Virus record (IMG/VR): IMGVR_UViG_3300033153_005795
Location: 1 to 52,160 of that record
Length of the DNA: 52,160 nt
Source of the DNA: a virus
Strand: one strand, 5' to 3'
The first letter of the stretch is position 1. Each line of letters starts with the position of its first letter. Under the pieces are notes generated by a model that was not told where the DNA came from, ran no database searches, and saw nothing but the letters and a program-made list of their open reading frames with translations. Position numbers and translations under genes: made by a program. This document shows positions 23,248 through 31,279 of the stretch, one piece after another.

Positions 23248-23784
23248 TTATCCTACTATCCTTCCTACCCTTTCTGCAAGGTTTTCAAAGAATATTTTAT
23301 ACGCCCGTGCCTTAACATATTGCACAGGAAATACCTGCTGGATATACAATCCTATCCCACTTACGCTGCTGCGTATTTCCTTTGTAATTGTATCCAGAGG
23401 ACACGGTTCAGAATGATGCTTTACGTATTCCCCTACTACCTTGGCAGCGTGGCTTACCAGCAGTTCCTCATAATCTTCTGCCTCAAAGATAGCCTTCTGG
23501 ATATTCTGGATCCAGTATTGAACTGCCCAGAGGGATTCTACCACAGAGCCATCCGTTCCCTCGCACGACAATTCGAGCACGATTATCTTCGGTTTGACGA
23601 TAAGCTTCTCAAAGCTCTGGAATAGCGGCCAGTAGCAATGCCATCCTGGTTTGCACACTGCAACCCATTCCTTTACCCAGGGAAACGCATTTACTCTGAC
23701 TGCCTGTTCGTGAGGCGATACAATTACGAATTGAGGTACAAACTGGAACAACCAGTCGAATATCTTATTTAACCATTCAAACAT
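23248..23784 (-). CDS. Band-7/SPFH-like protein
   Basis: 178 residues. An N-terminal amphipathic/hydrophobic stretch (FEWLNKIFDWLFQFVPQF) would associate with membrane. PGWHCYWPLFQSFEKLIVK resembles the P-G-x-H-x-x-W-P entry of SPFH domains, and the rest reads as its alpha/beta body (VQYWIQNIQKAIFEAEDYEE... then TKEIRSSVSGIGLYIQQV). SPFH proteins form membrane-associated cages and organise microdomains. Occurrence in a phage suggests membrane remodelling or protection. It overlaps the upstream gene by 8 bases. Confidence 0.6.
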   Translation of the reverse strand: MFEWLNKIFDWLFQFVPQFVIVSPHEQAVRVNAFPWVKEWVAVCKPGWHCYWPLFQSFEKLIVKPKIIVLELSCEGTDGSVVESLWAVQYWIQNIQKAIFEAEDYEELLVSHAAKVVGEYVKHHSEPCPLDTITKEIRSSVSGIGLYIQQVFPVQYVKARAYKIFFENLAERVGRIVG

Positions 23785-24166
23785 TGTTTCCTTCTTTCTC
23801 TTGCCTCAAGAAAAATCCGAGGTGTGTCTTTCTCATAGCATATCTTTCGTATATCAAAGCCATAAGCAGCGGGCCCAGATAATTACGTACGTCCCTTGTT
23901 TTCTCCCGCCACATTGCAATAGGATGAGATTTTCCTTCTCGCAAATCCACTATCATTTGCCGCAACGACTCCAGTTGTTTTGTTACGAAATTCCAAAGGA
24001 CTTCCTCTGGTGTTTCTGCTGTTGAGATGCCTATTGCCCCTTTGAAATTACGCAGCCTGTCCCCTTCCTCACCGCTTCCCCCGTATTCGATTCCTTTTAC
24101 TTCCAGGCTGTCAACCATATCGTCTATCTCTTGTTTCACTATTTCCTTAAATTCTTCCTGCGTCAT
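23777..24166 (-). CDS. Conserved phage protein (nucleotide-modification-associated type)
   Basis: 129 residues from the ATG at 24166 (AAAGGAG upstream). The stretch GDRLRNFKGAIGISTAETPE then VTKQLESLRQMI resembles a family of phage proteins with an R-L-x-N-F...T-P-E...K pattern often found near nucleotide metabolism genes. No catalytic role can be shown here. Confidence 0.55.
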   Translation of the reverse strand: MTQEEFKEIVKQEIDDMVDSLEVKGIEYGGSGEEGDRLRNFKGAIGISTAETPEEVLWNFVTKQLESLRQMIVDLREGKSHPIAMWREKTRDVRNYLGPLLMALIYERYAMRKTHLGFFLRQEKEGNNV

Positions 24167-24549
24167 TTTAATGCTCCTTTCACGCCCCATCTCATAATAT
24201 CTTCGTATTCCGCTATCCGCTTGCCCTGCTTCTCAAAGACTCTTCGCTCTTCTCTACAGCCTTTCGACCTCTCCCACCCCGGAGCCAGAATAATTCCATC
24301 GAAGTCTGTTCTTTCTATGACCTCCATATCGAGATCGTACCACAGCTTATGTTCGTGCCTTGCCAGAAACTCCGGTGTAGCCCTATGGATAGGATGCGTA
24401 TGAGAGATGGGCGAAAACACATTATACCCTGCCAGTAGAAGCTGCCCTGCACGGTAACAGGCAAGCCGGAAGTTAGCTGCTTCTCCTTCCGGTACATATC
24501 GCTCCCCATCCGTACAGGTATAAGGGTGTGCAAAATAATAAAACTTCAT
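24163..24549 (-). CDS. DUF1937-like nucleoside-deoxyribosyltransferase-fold protein
   Basis: 128 residues. Opening FYYFAHPYT, middle NVFSPISHTHPIHR, then YDLDMEVIERTDFDGIILAPGWERSKGCREE: the sequence markers of DUF1937, a Rossmann-like fold related to nucleoside 2-deoxyribosyltransferases. The role in nucleotide salvage or DNA-base modification is inferred. It overlaps neighbours by 4 bases on both sides. Confidence 0.75.
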   Translation of the reverse strand: MKFYYFAHPYTCTDGERYVPEGEAANFRLACYRAGQLLLAGYNVFSPISHTHPIHRATPEFLARHEHKLWYDLDMEVIERTDFDGIILAPGWERSKGCREERRVFEKQGKRIAEYEDIMRWGVKGALK

Positions 24550-24713
24550 CTCTTCAACCCTTCAATTTGCTTTCGTTTTTTCTTTTCTTTTATAACCAAT
24601 TTACGTACCCGTTTAGAAATACGGTCGGCATTCTGCAGGCCGTAATTGCAAATCAACATCTCGACCAGATGACTACTCCGGACGTTCACTTCCGCTTCTT
24701 TCATACATTTCAT
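24546..24713 (-). CDS. Small basic protein (55 residues)
   Basis: A short frame from the ATG at 24713 (or 24704) to a TGA that overlaps the next start as ATGA. It fills the otherwise empty interval before 24549. Predicted helical and very basic at the C-terminus (KRVRKLVIKEKKKRKQ). No family is recognised. The ATGA coupling and gap filling are the main support. Confidence 0.45.
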   Translation of the reverse strand: MKCMKEAEVNVRSSHLVEMLICNYGLQNADRISKRVRKLVIKEKKKRKQIEGLKR

Positions 24714-25182
24714 CTAACAATTTCTCCCGTGTCAATGCAGGTATATCTACCAAAAAGTATGGCTCGCTTTCTTTTCCGTTTGCCCACCAATAGGCCGCTC
24801 CTGTTGTTCGCCACGGCCCCGCAAATTCGGGACTCTTTGGGTTCCACATCTTCGAGGGAATATACAGGCGACACCCGTGCCCCGCAGGATAACATCTCAC
24901 GGTTCCCAGCCACGTAACGTACCCTTTCCCTTTGACCCGTATGTTATTTAGGTCCAATGCAATTCCAAGAAGGTTTTTTATGTAGCCAGGGGTGGCAATG
25001 GTAACTACCATATGTTGGTGAACCCCGATGAATTGCTGGGGGTTCAGGTCTTTGCTGACGTTTGGGACGAAGATATTGTCGAGATTAACATATCGTCCTG
25101 TGATTATCCTGCGGTTGTCTTTGTATGGACGGTGCGGATATATTACTACCGGAAGCATAAACTTATGTATAAATGGTTTCAT
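24673..25182 (-). CDS. Hypothetical early protein
   Basis: 169 residues, GGGAG before the ATG. Mixed beta-rich sequence (VVIYPHRPYKDNRRIITGRY; YVTWLGTVRCYPAGHGCRLY). No motif I can assign. It follows the recombination genes in the same operon after a GC-rich hairpin. Confidence 0.55.
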   Translation of the reverse strand: MKPFIHKFMLPVVIYPHRPYKDNRRIITGRYVNLDNIFVPNVSKDLNPQQFIGVHQHMVVTIATPGYIKNLLGIALDLNNIRVKGKGYVTWLGTVRCYPAGHGCRLYIPSKMWNPKSPEFAGPWRTTGAAYWWANGKESEPYFLVDIPALTREKLLDEMYERSGSERPE

Positions 25183-25205
25183 TTTAGTCTCCCTTATTCG
25201 ATAAT

Positions 25206-25246
25206 GGGACGGCGGGGTTGTGAGCTCGGTTCCTGCCCGCCGCCCC
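25206..25246 (-). other. GC-rich intercistronic hairpin
   Basis: GGGACGGCGGG (25206-25216) pairs with CCCGCCGCCCC (25236-25246) over 11 bp with one G-U wobble and a 19-base loop, in the 94-base gap between two early genes. There is no T tract; it is similar in style to the hairpins at 20175 and 29122. Confidence 0.55.
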
Positions 25247-25276
25247 TGTCGGAGGTGGGTATGTAAGGGATAAGGA

Positions 25277-25738
25277 TTAGCTTTCAGATTCCTTATCGGT
25301 GTTTTCTTCCGTATCCAGGACTCTCTCGATGAAGCTGTTCTTATAGCTCTGTTTGTGTTTTTTGCTATAAACCTCTTCGACCCTTACCTGGGCAACCGTC
25401 CCACCTGTGTTTGAGAGGATCTCATCAGCTTCCCGTAGGTTCTTGGCCGGGGTACCTGTCAATGCTTCGGTTGCAGCTTTGAGGAAACCGAATGCCTTGC
25501 TGGTGTAATAACCAACCATAAAGACACGATCCTTGAACGTCCCTTCCTCAATAATCTGTCCGTTCAACCGCCACCACATCAGCTGTGAGCCATCATCCTG
25601 GGTAGAGACACCTTTGTCCGGGGTTAGCAGCAGCACAAGATAATCCCCTTCGGGCGGCATCCATCTACTGTATGCCTCGGCTGCCATATAATCATTGTTG
25701 TACTCATCCAGCAACTTTTCAAACATTACATCGCTCAT
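25277..25738 (-). CDS. Single-strand DNA-binding/DUF669-like recombination partner
   Basis: 153 residues. It begins with a short helix, then SRWMPPEGDYLVLLLTPDKG and a strand-rich core with MWWRLNG and DRVFMVGYYTSK, as in the OB-like DUF669 proteins encoded next to Sak4-type ATPases. The acidic C-terminal tail (EENTDKESES) is what SSB proteins use for partner contacts. ATGA overlap with the Sak4-like gene supports a joint role in strand annealing. Confidence 0.6.
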   Translation of the reverse strand: MSDVMFEKLLDEYNNDYMAAEAYSRWMPPEGDYLVLLLTPDKGVSTQDDGSQLMWWRLNGQIIEEGTFKDRVFMVGYYTSKAFGFLKAATEALTGTPAKNLREADEILSNTGGTVAQVRVEEVYSKKHKQSYKNSFIERVLDTEENTDKESES

Positions 25739-26619
25739 TCTAATTCTCCTTTTCTTGCTTTTTCTACGGCCTTATTATATTCACCGCTAAACTTGTCCCA
25801 CCCACCGATGAGCGGGATCTCTATCTTTGTAGGCATCGCAGGCACTCCCCGTGCTTTCCCTACTCCACTACCCGGAACAGCACGGCTATCCAGGATCCAG
25901 TGCCTTATTATTTTGAGTCCGTTCTTCTTTGGTTTAACAATCTCTTTTCCTCTTACAACAATCGTTTCTGTCTCTTGTTCCGTTTTCTCAAGCATATAAA
26001 TAGTAACATAGAAATCGCTGTTGCGGACAATCTGTGCTGCCAGGGAAGGAAAGATAATTGGCTTCGGTCTTGTCATTTCCTGTCCGGTGCATGGATCGGT
26101 GATAGTTTCCGTAGTCAAATGCCCGATAACAGTCCAGGCGTATCCCGCCATATAAAGACCATACAGATGACTCCAACACCTCGTCTTAAGCAGGTTCCAC
26201 CCCTTCCCTTTACTTCCGTACTCACTAATATCCTCTACGTTATGTTCCAGAGCGAGCTGGTCTGCTATCAAACTCGTCCATTCATCCCCTGTGTCTATGT
26301 TCACTCTCGTAAAACGACGCTTCTTCGCTCCGTTTCCATCTTCCATCAGCTTCTTGAGTATATGCTCGTAATGCTCATATCCCTGTATTGTAACCCGTGC
26401 ACCTCTTCCACCAGGGATAGCATCTGCACCTCCTTCAAAGTCAAGGGTAAGGGAATTGGGAATACTCAAAACAAAAGTAGTTTTCCCTTCCCCCTCTGGT
26501 CCTACTACAAACAACCTCAACTTTTCGGGTGGCCTTGGAGCATAACCGCTTGTAATACCCAACGCTTCGTAATCTACCGGTACATCCATAGGTTTTGTAT
26601 CCACAACCATATTATCCAT
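25735..26619 (-). CDS. Sak4-like RecA-family recombinase (AAA_24)
   Basis: 294 residues. Walker A is LFVVGPEGEGKTTFV (Lys46-Thr47), followed by LTLDFEGGADAIPGG and the Walker B-like FTRVNIDTGDEW. This order is that of phage Sak4/AAA_24 single-strand annealing ATPases, which are small RecA-core proteins. It likely acts with its coupled OB-like partner in recombination-dependent replication. The start follows a perfect AAAGGAG. Confidence 0.75.
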   Translation of the reverse strand: MDNMVVDTKPMDVPVDYEALGITSGYAPRPPEKLRLFVVGPEGEGKTTFVLSIPNSLTLDFEGGADAIPGGRGARVTIQGYEHYEHILKKLMEDGNGAKKRRFTRVNIDTGDEWTSLIADQLALEHNVEDISEYGSKGKGWNLLKTRCWSHLYGLYMAGYAWTVIGHLTTETITDPCTGQEMTRPKPIIFPSLAAQIVRNSDFYVTIYMLEKTEQETETIVVRGKEIVKPKKNGLKIIRHWILDSRAVPGSGVGKARGVPAMPTKIEIPLIGGWDKFSGEYNKAVEKARKGELE

Positions 26620-26643
26620 CTTGTCTGCTCCTTTCTTTCGTTC

Positions 26644-27006
26644 CTATTTCTTATCTGCAAATAAGTGCAGCAGCAGGACAACCACGAGCCACGGCAATGC
26701 CGCCTGCAACCCTGCAATCACACCATACTGTTTGAATGTCATCGTGAAAGTGTATGTCAGCAGTGCTGCCAGCACCGGATAGTCAATCTTCTTCGGCCAC
26801 AATCTTTGTATCCACTGGCTTATCGTCTGCCGCCTTCTGATAACAAGATACAAATCAATAACTCCCGCAGCAATCAATGCTCCGTATGCCAATCCCGTCT
26901 CGGCCATCCACGTCAGCACCAACGCTACCACCAGCAACCCTGCCCCAATCTTCGTTCCGGAAGCTTCAACCACATGCCCTACCTTTTTAATCCATTCACT
27001 CTTCAT
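26644..27006 (-). CDS. Multi-span membrane protein
   Basis: 120 residues from the ATG at 27006, one base after the upstream stop. Three hydrophobic segments (GAGLLVVALVLTWMA; LAYGALIAAGVIDLYLV; LQAALPWLVVVLLLHLF) are linked by basic loops. It is paired with the lipoprotein gene upstream. A holin-like or membrane-remodelling role is possible, but early-region placement makes lysis uncertain. Confidence 0.6.
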   Translation of the reverse strand: MKSEWIKKVGHVVEASGTKIGAGLLVVALVLTWMAETGLAYGALIAAGVIDLYLVIRRRQTISQWIQRLWPKKIDYPVLAALLTYTFTMTFKQYGVIAGLQAALPWLVVVLLLHLFADKK

Positions 27007-27007
27007 T

Positions 27008-27496
27008 TTAGCCCTTTCCGTTTCCATTCTGATTTCGTTCTTTCTGGTATTCTACTGCTTTCCATACCAATACAGCAATAGTAACCACAATCATACCAAG
27101 TACACAATACTCCGCATATCTCGTAACTGTTATCAACAGAAACAATCCGCCTATACTCGCTGCTGGTATCACCCATCCATACCTTGACCGTGTAAATCCC
27201 CAGAAAACCAATCCCCCCACAAACATCACAAACATAGCAGAATACAAAAACGCACTCTGGGTCTGAATGGCAGCCAACCGGCCTTGTGCTGTCCTCATAT
27301 TCTCTGCTGCCTGCTTGGCCAGGGTATCAGCAGCTTTACCTGTGGCACTAATAACAGGAACAACAGGAGCATCGTTGGGATCACACTTGTTGCCAGCGAC
27401 GCCCCACCGCTGGATATTCAGCTTGCTTTCCTGTTCACAACCCGCTACTGTCGCCAGTACCCACACCATCGTCAGTATCCACAGTACCCTCATCAT
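27008..27496 (-). CDS. Lipoprotein with membrane spans
   Basis: 162 residues from the ATG at 27496 (GGAGG nine bases upstream). The N-terminus is a lipoprotein signal with lipobox VAGC (Cys about 20). After a loop and a helix come three hydrophobic segments (SAMFVMFVGGLVFWGF; GWVIPAASIGGLFLLIT; CVLGMIVVTIAVLVW). A lipid-anchored protein with several spans is unusual for a spanin; superinfection exclusion or a membrane complex with the coupled downstream gene are options. The start overlaps the end of the Cas4-like gene by 62 bases. Confidence 0.6.
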   Translation of the reverse strand: MMRVLWILTMVWVLATVAGCEQESKLNIQRWGVAGNKCDPNDAPVVPVISATGKAADTLAKQAAENMRTAQGRLAAIQTQSAFLYSAMFVMFVGGLVFWGFTRSRYGWVIPAASIGGLFLLITVTRYAEYCVLGMIVVTIAVLVWKAVEYQKERNQNGNGKG

Positions 27497-28496
27497 TTTC
27501 ATTTACCTCCAGTATGTCAAACTCCCGCTCTATTATACTCGGCCATCCCCTCATATCACTAACACACAAATCATAATAAGGACATACCCTATTATACTCT
27601 TTACAGTACGATCTCGTAATATCTCTCTCGAAAGTCTCCGGTATCATCGGTTGTAGCAGATAGTCGTCTATTCTTTGCAGAGCAGCTCGAAGTTCCAGAG
27701 GGTATATCGGCTCGGTAAAGACTATCCCTTTTGCAATCATTGCCAGGTCCTCTTGTCCATCATACCACTGCTCCACTCGTTTTAGGTAGCGATTAAACCC
27801 TTCTTTATCTTTGGTAGTAGGGCAATACTTAATAGTAGGTGTACGGCATATATCGAGGATGATGCCCCGCAGCTTGCCTTTCTTATATGACTCTTCATTC
27901 TCTTTCAGCCAGAGATCCGTAATCAATCTATAGAATCTGCAGGCTGTTGACCACGCATATCCAGTCAGTACCAAATTCAAGCTCTGTGCGGTAGTCTTTA
28001 TGTCCCGGATCCAGTATTCTCCGGTACTCTTATTGCGTACCAGTCTATCCAGGCGTCCTTTCCATATATGTCTCTTCGGTGTGTCCCGATGCCTTACCTT
28101 GATTGTCAGTTCGCACGCCACGGTTTCCAGGTCATCAGGCTGCTTGAATTTATGCCAGAATATCTCGGCCATTACAAGTGCTTTATGAAATAAATCCGAC
28201 AAATCTTGGGCAGTCCGGGTCAGGTCTCCCGTCAGATCTTCCCCTTTTCGTATTCGCTCCATCAATACCTTCTGTTCTTCGGCAACTTCTTTCCTCACAG
28301 TTTCCACTTCTGCGGGGCCAAGTTCCAGTAGCCGATGAAACAATTTTCCTACTCTTGGGCTGGGAGCATAAGGACTAATCTTGGGAACCAGTCCCCATCT
28401 ATACCTGTACAGAAAACGCCTCTGACATCGCAATCCACAGTTGATCATCGAGGGACTGATTGGTGCATTTATATCCTTTAGCTCTTCAAGTTTCAT
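27435..28496 (-). CDS. Cas4/RecB-like PD-(D/E)XK nuclease with iron-sulfur cysteines
   Basis: 353 residues. N-terminal cysteines in MINCGLRCQRR (Cys20, Cys24), the nuclease core GRLDRLV then YWIRDIKTT (D-x-K motif), and a C-terminal cluster YCKEYNRVCPYYDLC match Cas4/AddB-type exonucleases in which four cysteines hold a 4Fe-4S cluster. It would resect DNA ends for recombination with the Sak4-like system. The acidic tail is low-complexity and runs into the next gene. Confidence 0.8.
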   Translation of the reverse strand: MKLEELKDINAPISPSMINCGLRCQRRFLYRYRWGLVPKISPYAPSPRVGKLFHRLLELGPAEVETVRKEVAEEQKVLMERIRKGEDLTGDLTRTAQDLSDLFHKALVMAEIFWHKFKQPDDLETVACELTIKVRHRDTPKRHIWKGRLDRLVRNKSTGEYWIRDIKTTAQSLNLVLTGYAWSTACRFYRLITDLWLKENEESYKKGKLRGIILDICRTPTIKYCPTTKDKEGFNRYLKRVEQWYDGQEDLAMIAKGIVFTEPIYPLELRAALQRIDDYLLQPMIPETFERDITRSYCKEYNRVCPYYDLCVSDMRGWPSIIEREFDILEVNENDEGTVDTDDGVGTGDSSGL

Positions 28497-28514
28497 TCCG
28501 CCGTATCTCCTTTC

Positions 28515-28835
28515 TTATTCTGTTATCCACGCCTTCCGGGGACGAAAGAGGATATAAGGTTCGAGATTAAGAGCGTCCAGCAACCCAACCAACTGACTCA
28601 ACCTCAAATCGTTCGATAGCACTTGCTGTCGTGTCTCCGACTCTGTAAAGCCTAACCTCTCGGCCAGTGCCGCAAATGTTATACCATCTTCTTCCATCAG
28701 ACTACGTATATCATTGGCGAGCCTAACTCGCATCCTTTCATAAGCTGCTTCCTTCTGCCTCTCCCGCAAAACCGCCGCCGTAGTTACTGTCGGTGTGTCT
28801 ATCAAAGTACCCCGCATCCGGTTCTTCTTGTCCAT
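28515..28835 (-). CDS. HTH (XRE-like) regulator
   Basis: 106 residues from the ATG at 28835 (AAAGGA 8 bases upstream; the open frame reaches 28916). The segment NDIRSLMEEDGITFAALAER then LGFTESETRQQVLS followed by LRLSQLVGLLDALN is a helix-turn-helix of the XRE/Cro type. It is the only clear transcription-regulator candidate in the early operon. Confidence 0.65.
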   Translation of the reverse strand: MDKKNRMRGTLIDTPTVTTAAVLRERQKEAAYERMRVRLANDIRSLMEEDGITFAALAERLGFTESETRQQVLSNDLRLSQLVGLLDALNLEPYILFRPRKAWITE

Positions 28836-29049
28836 TGTCTCCATCCTTTCCATCTCTAATCCCAACATCAAAATGTATTGTAGTCCGACCCCTTTTAGCC
28901 CTCGCTGCTGCAACAACTTCGCTCATTTTGGCATGCAGGTTTCTGTCCACGATCACTTCCGCATTGTCCGCAAATAGAAACCCCTCTTCCGACAAATCTC
29001 GTGTATCAGGGATTATTACAATCGGTATGCCATCCTTTGCCTCTTTCAT
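28738..29049 (-). CDS. Hypothetical protein overlapping the HTH gene
   Basis: 103 residues from the ATG at 29049. Strand-rich N-terminus (GIPIVIIPDTRDLSEEG; AEVIVDRNLHAKMSEVV). The last 33 residues lie in a second frame over the start of the HTH gene and are Gly/Asp-rich, so the C-terminus may be a non-conserved extension. No family is recognised. Confidence 0.45.
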   Translation of the reverse strand: MKEAKDGIPIVIIPDTRDLSEEGFLFADNAEVIVDRNLHAKMSEVVAAARAKRGRTTIHFDVGIRDGKDGDNGQEEPDAGYFDRHTDSNYGGGFAGEAEGSSL

Positions 29050-29224
29050 ACTCTTCCTTCCTTTCATCTTGAGTTAATGATTTCCTTATAACCAATACCC
29101 ACCTTTAGAAATACAGAGATAAGGGGCGGCGAAACAGGTTCAACCGCCCCTAATCTGCGGGGCACATAGTATGTTACGAACAGAAGAGGAATTTGTTCGC
29201 TATTCGCTAATTTATTTTTTTTAT
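29050..29224 (-). other. Intergenic region after the LamG gene, with hairpin
   Basis: About 175 bases with no gene. AGGGGCGG (29122-29129) and CCGCCCCT (29144-29151) are perfect 8-bp arms, followed on the minus strand by TTATCTCTGTATTT. It lies downstream of the LamG stop and is a candidate weak terminator. One iterated GCCCCGCAG copy directly abuts it (29155). Confidence 0.5.
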
Positions 29225-30244
29225 TTACGCACCATCCGTAAAACCAAACAGGATGAGCGTAAATCCACCGTCGGTTTCCAGAATATTTACAGGATTATTA
29301 CGTCCCATCTTGATGGCGTGCGGGAAAAGAACTCCCAGGCCATCGAATACACCACTCGTTGTAAGCACTCCACACGAGATCTTATCTATCATTGGCAGGG
29401 TATGAGGATCAATCGGGATCCCATCATCCACCCAGTTGATATTTGCAAGAGTCGCATCTAATGTACCCCCCGAATCATAAGCGGTGCTGCCGGTTCCTTC
29501 ATCCAATTGCCACAGCATCTCTGCAGAATAGTCTTTATCTTTGGAACCTATACCATTTGCATAGTAGGCAGCTACTCCCGATGCCGACATAGCGGTCCCC
29601 TTCAATACACGAAGAACACTAATATACTGCACTCGTGCGGCGATACCCGTCATAGTCAAATCGCTCCCAGTACCTCCTCCATTCACGTTGCCGGTAACAG
29701 CAGTAGGATCAGCAGAACTATCAACTATTGCATCAATATACAATTTCATACCAGTGCTGACATCTCTATCAACCGTCAGACATATGAAGTGCCAGTTACC
29801 ATCTACCACAGATCTGCTGCCTGTAACCGATGCAGTATGGGTCCCATCCCCAATCGTCGCCTTGATAGTCCCGCTGGATGTAAGTTCTATCACGTACTTA
29901 TCGCTTCCATCTGCTTTCGATAATAGTCCCGACATCGCAGCAACCGCACCAGAATACCATTTGAACCAGAACGAAAGACTAAAATCGCCCGTTCCAAAAC
30001 GTGTATTCGCCGCACTATCTGGAATCGTGATGACTGCATTAGTTCCATAAAGCTGTACACAGCTGCGGCGGATTAGATTGAACCCGTCTCCATCAGCCCC
30101 GCCACTTAAGATAAATCCCGTTATGTAATGACTCAAAGCCGGACCCGGTGCAGCAAGCAGCTCTGTTTTACCAGCACTTCCTCCGTTCAAATGACTTATC
30201 GGCCAGTTATTCCCCGGCTTAATCGGACGTACTTCTTGTGCCAT
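29225..30244 (-). CDS. LamG/concanavalin-like domain protein
   Basis: 339 residues. Residues about 65-250 form a laminin-G-like jelly roll (FSLSFWFKWYSGA; DKYVIELTSSGTIKATIG; NWHFICLTVDRD; MKLYIDAIVDSSADPT). The N-terminus (IKPGNNWPISHLNGG) and the C-terminus look like virion or attachment modules. LamG domains bind sugars or proteins, so a virion decoration/adhesin is most likely, although the gene sits among replication genes. Confidence 0.7.
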   Translation of the reverse strand: MAQEVRPIKPGNNWPISHLNGGSAGKTELLAAPGPALSHYITGFILSGGADGDGFNLIRRSCVQLYGTNAVITIPDSAANTRFGTGDFSLSFWFKWYSGAVAAMSGLLSKADGSDKYVIELTSSGTIKATIGDGTHTASVTGSRSVVDGNWHFICLTVDRDVSTGMKLYIDAIVDSSADPTAVTGNVNGGGTGSDLTMTGIAARVQYISVLRVLKGTAMSASGVAAYYANGIGSKDKDYSAEMLWQLDEGTGSTAYDSGGTLDATLANINWVDDGIPIDPHTLPMIDKISCGVLTTSGVFDGLGVLFPHAIKMGRNNPVNILETDGGFTLILFGFTDGA

Positions 30245-30250
30245 TTTCCT

Positions 30251-30460
30251 CTATCCTTTCTTTTTACGCCTCAACTTACCGAGCGTTTGAGCCAGTACGG
30301 CCTGTCGTTTTGTCTGGATGGATGCCCCGCTTCCTTTAGCCAATACCGACTTGGCATAAGTTGCCACACTTTTACCGGCAGCTTTAGCTTTCTTTCTAAA
30401 TGCCCCTTTATGTTTAATCGCTTTTGCGATCCACTTTCCCTTTCTCTTCTTCTTTGCCAT
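30251..30460 (-). CDS. Very basic small phage protein
   Basis: 69 residues, more than a third Lys/Arg (MAKKKRKGKWIAKAIKHKG; KLRRKKKG at the end). Similar Lys-rich proteins occur commonly in phages next to structural or morphogenesis genes. DNA binding is the obvious inference. Its start overlaps the upstream stop by one base. Confidence 0.65.
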   Translation of the reverse strand: MAKKKRKGKWIAKAIKHKGAFRKKAKAAGKSVATYAKSVLAKGSGASIQTKRQAVLAQTLGKLRRKKKG

Positions 30461-30651
30461 TATTTTCCTCTTCGCCCCTTTATTGTTTTACCTACTACGG
30501 CGTTCTTCTTACGTCTCTGAAAACACCCCATTACAAGAGCATAATACCTGTCATCATTCTCGTCTAAATCCGGATGTGATTTGCTGACAGACGCCTTACA
30601 TTCCTTCCAGCGTTCTTCATCTTTTGCGGTTTTGACAACATTAGCAGGCAT
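30460..30651 (-). CDS. Small conserved phage protein
   Basis: 63 residues, opening MPANVVKTAKDEERWKECKA and with YYALVMGCFQRRKK. Proteins of this length and pattern (a P-x-N-V-x-K-T...W...Y-x-L-V-M-G layout) are seen in many phage genomes beside similar basic proteins. No function is known to me. Confidence 0.65.
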   Translation of the reverse strand: MPANVVKTAKDEERWKECKASVSKSHPDLDENDDRYYALVMGCFQRRKKNAVVGKTIKGRRGK

Positions 30652-30685
30652 TTTCTACTCATCCATCTACTGTTCATACAGCATT

Positions 30686-31279
30686 CTAACTATCATAATC
30701 ATACATTAGGTCGGGCATTATGTCAAGAGTAGGCTGTATTGCATAGGCCAGCATCAGATGTATCAGTACCGTTCCTGTCTTACGACGAGTGGAAGGAGAT
30801 CTCGATCTCCACGGCAGCCACAATACCCCGAACCTATACTTCGCCAGCACCAGCGACAGGGCAGCTATTATTCGTTCGGGTTCCTTTACCATTTTGTTCC
30901 GGCTGCAGAGTTCGCTGGGAGACGCCTCAATCAGAATATATGGATGTTCACAGGCCGATAATCGCCTAAATGCCCTTGCCTGCCGTACCGAATCAATAGG
31001 ATCAAGCAGGTTCTTCAGGAGCTCAAACTGGCTTGCTTTCCTCTCGACAACACAGCAGTCGGGATATTCAGCCAGCCGGTAGTCTCCGTAGTCCAGTTTT
31101 ATCTTCTGCGTCTTAACCTTAATCGCCAGGGTACGACGCAGTGTCCTTTCGGGGTGAGGAATTTTGATAGTCGATGGGAACAATACAGGATACTGTTCCC
31201 GACTATCAATCTCCACAATAACTTCCTGCGGAATCTTATATCTACTGTATATTTCCGGGACTGCTGGGGTAGCTGGCAT
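30686..31279 (-). CDS. ERCC4/XPF-type nuclease
   Basis: 197 residues from the ATG at 31279. VIVEIDSREQYP (metal-binding Asp) and DYGDYRLAEYPDCCVVERKA (G-D...E-R-K) form the ERCC4 nuclease signature. The rest is the helical half of the fold, without a helix-hairpin-helix. It would cut branched or flapped DNA in replication or recombination. It overlaps the 3' end of the polymerase gene by 38 bases. Confidence 0.78.
   Translation of the reverse strand: MPATPAVPEIYSRYKIPQEVIVEIDSREQYPVLFPSTIKIPHPERTLRRTLAIKVKTQKIKLDYGDYRLAEYPDCCVVERKASQFELLKNLLDPIDSVRQARAFRRLSACEHPYILIEASPSELCSRNKMVKEPERIIAALSLVLAKYRFGVLWLPWRSRSPSTRRKTGTVLIHLMLAYAIQPTLDIMPDLMYDYDS

Noticed and set aside
24816-24824. GCCCCGCAA as a further copy of the iterated motif
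   Set aside because: One mismatch; counted only as a near miss, like 8272, 44260 and 50602.
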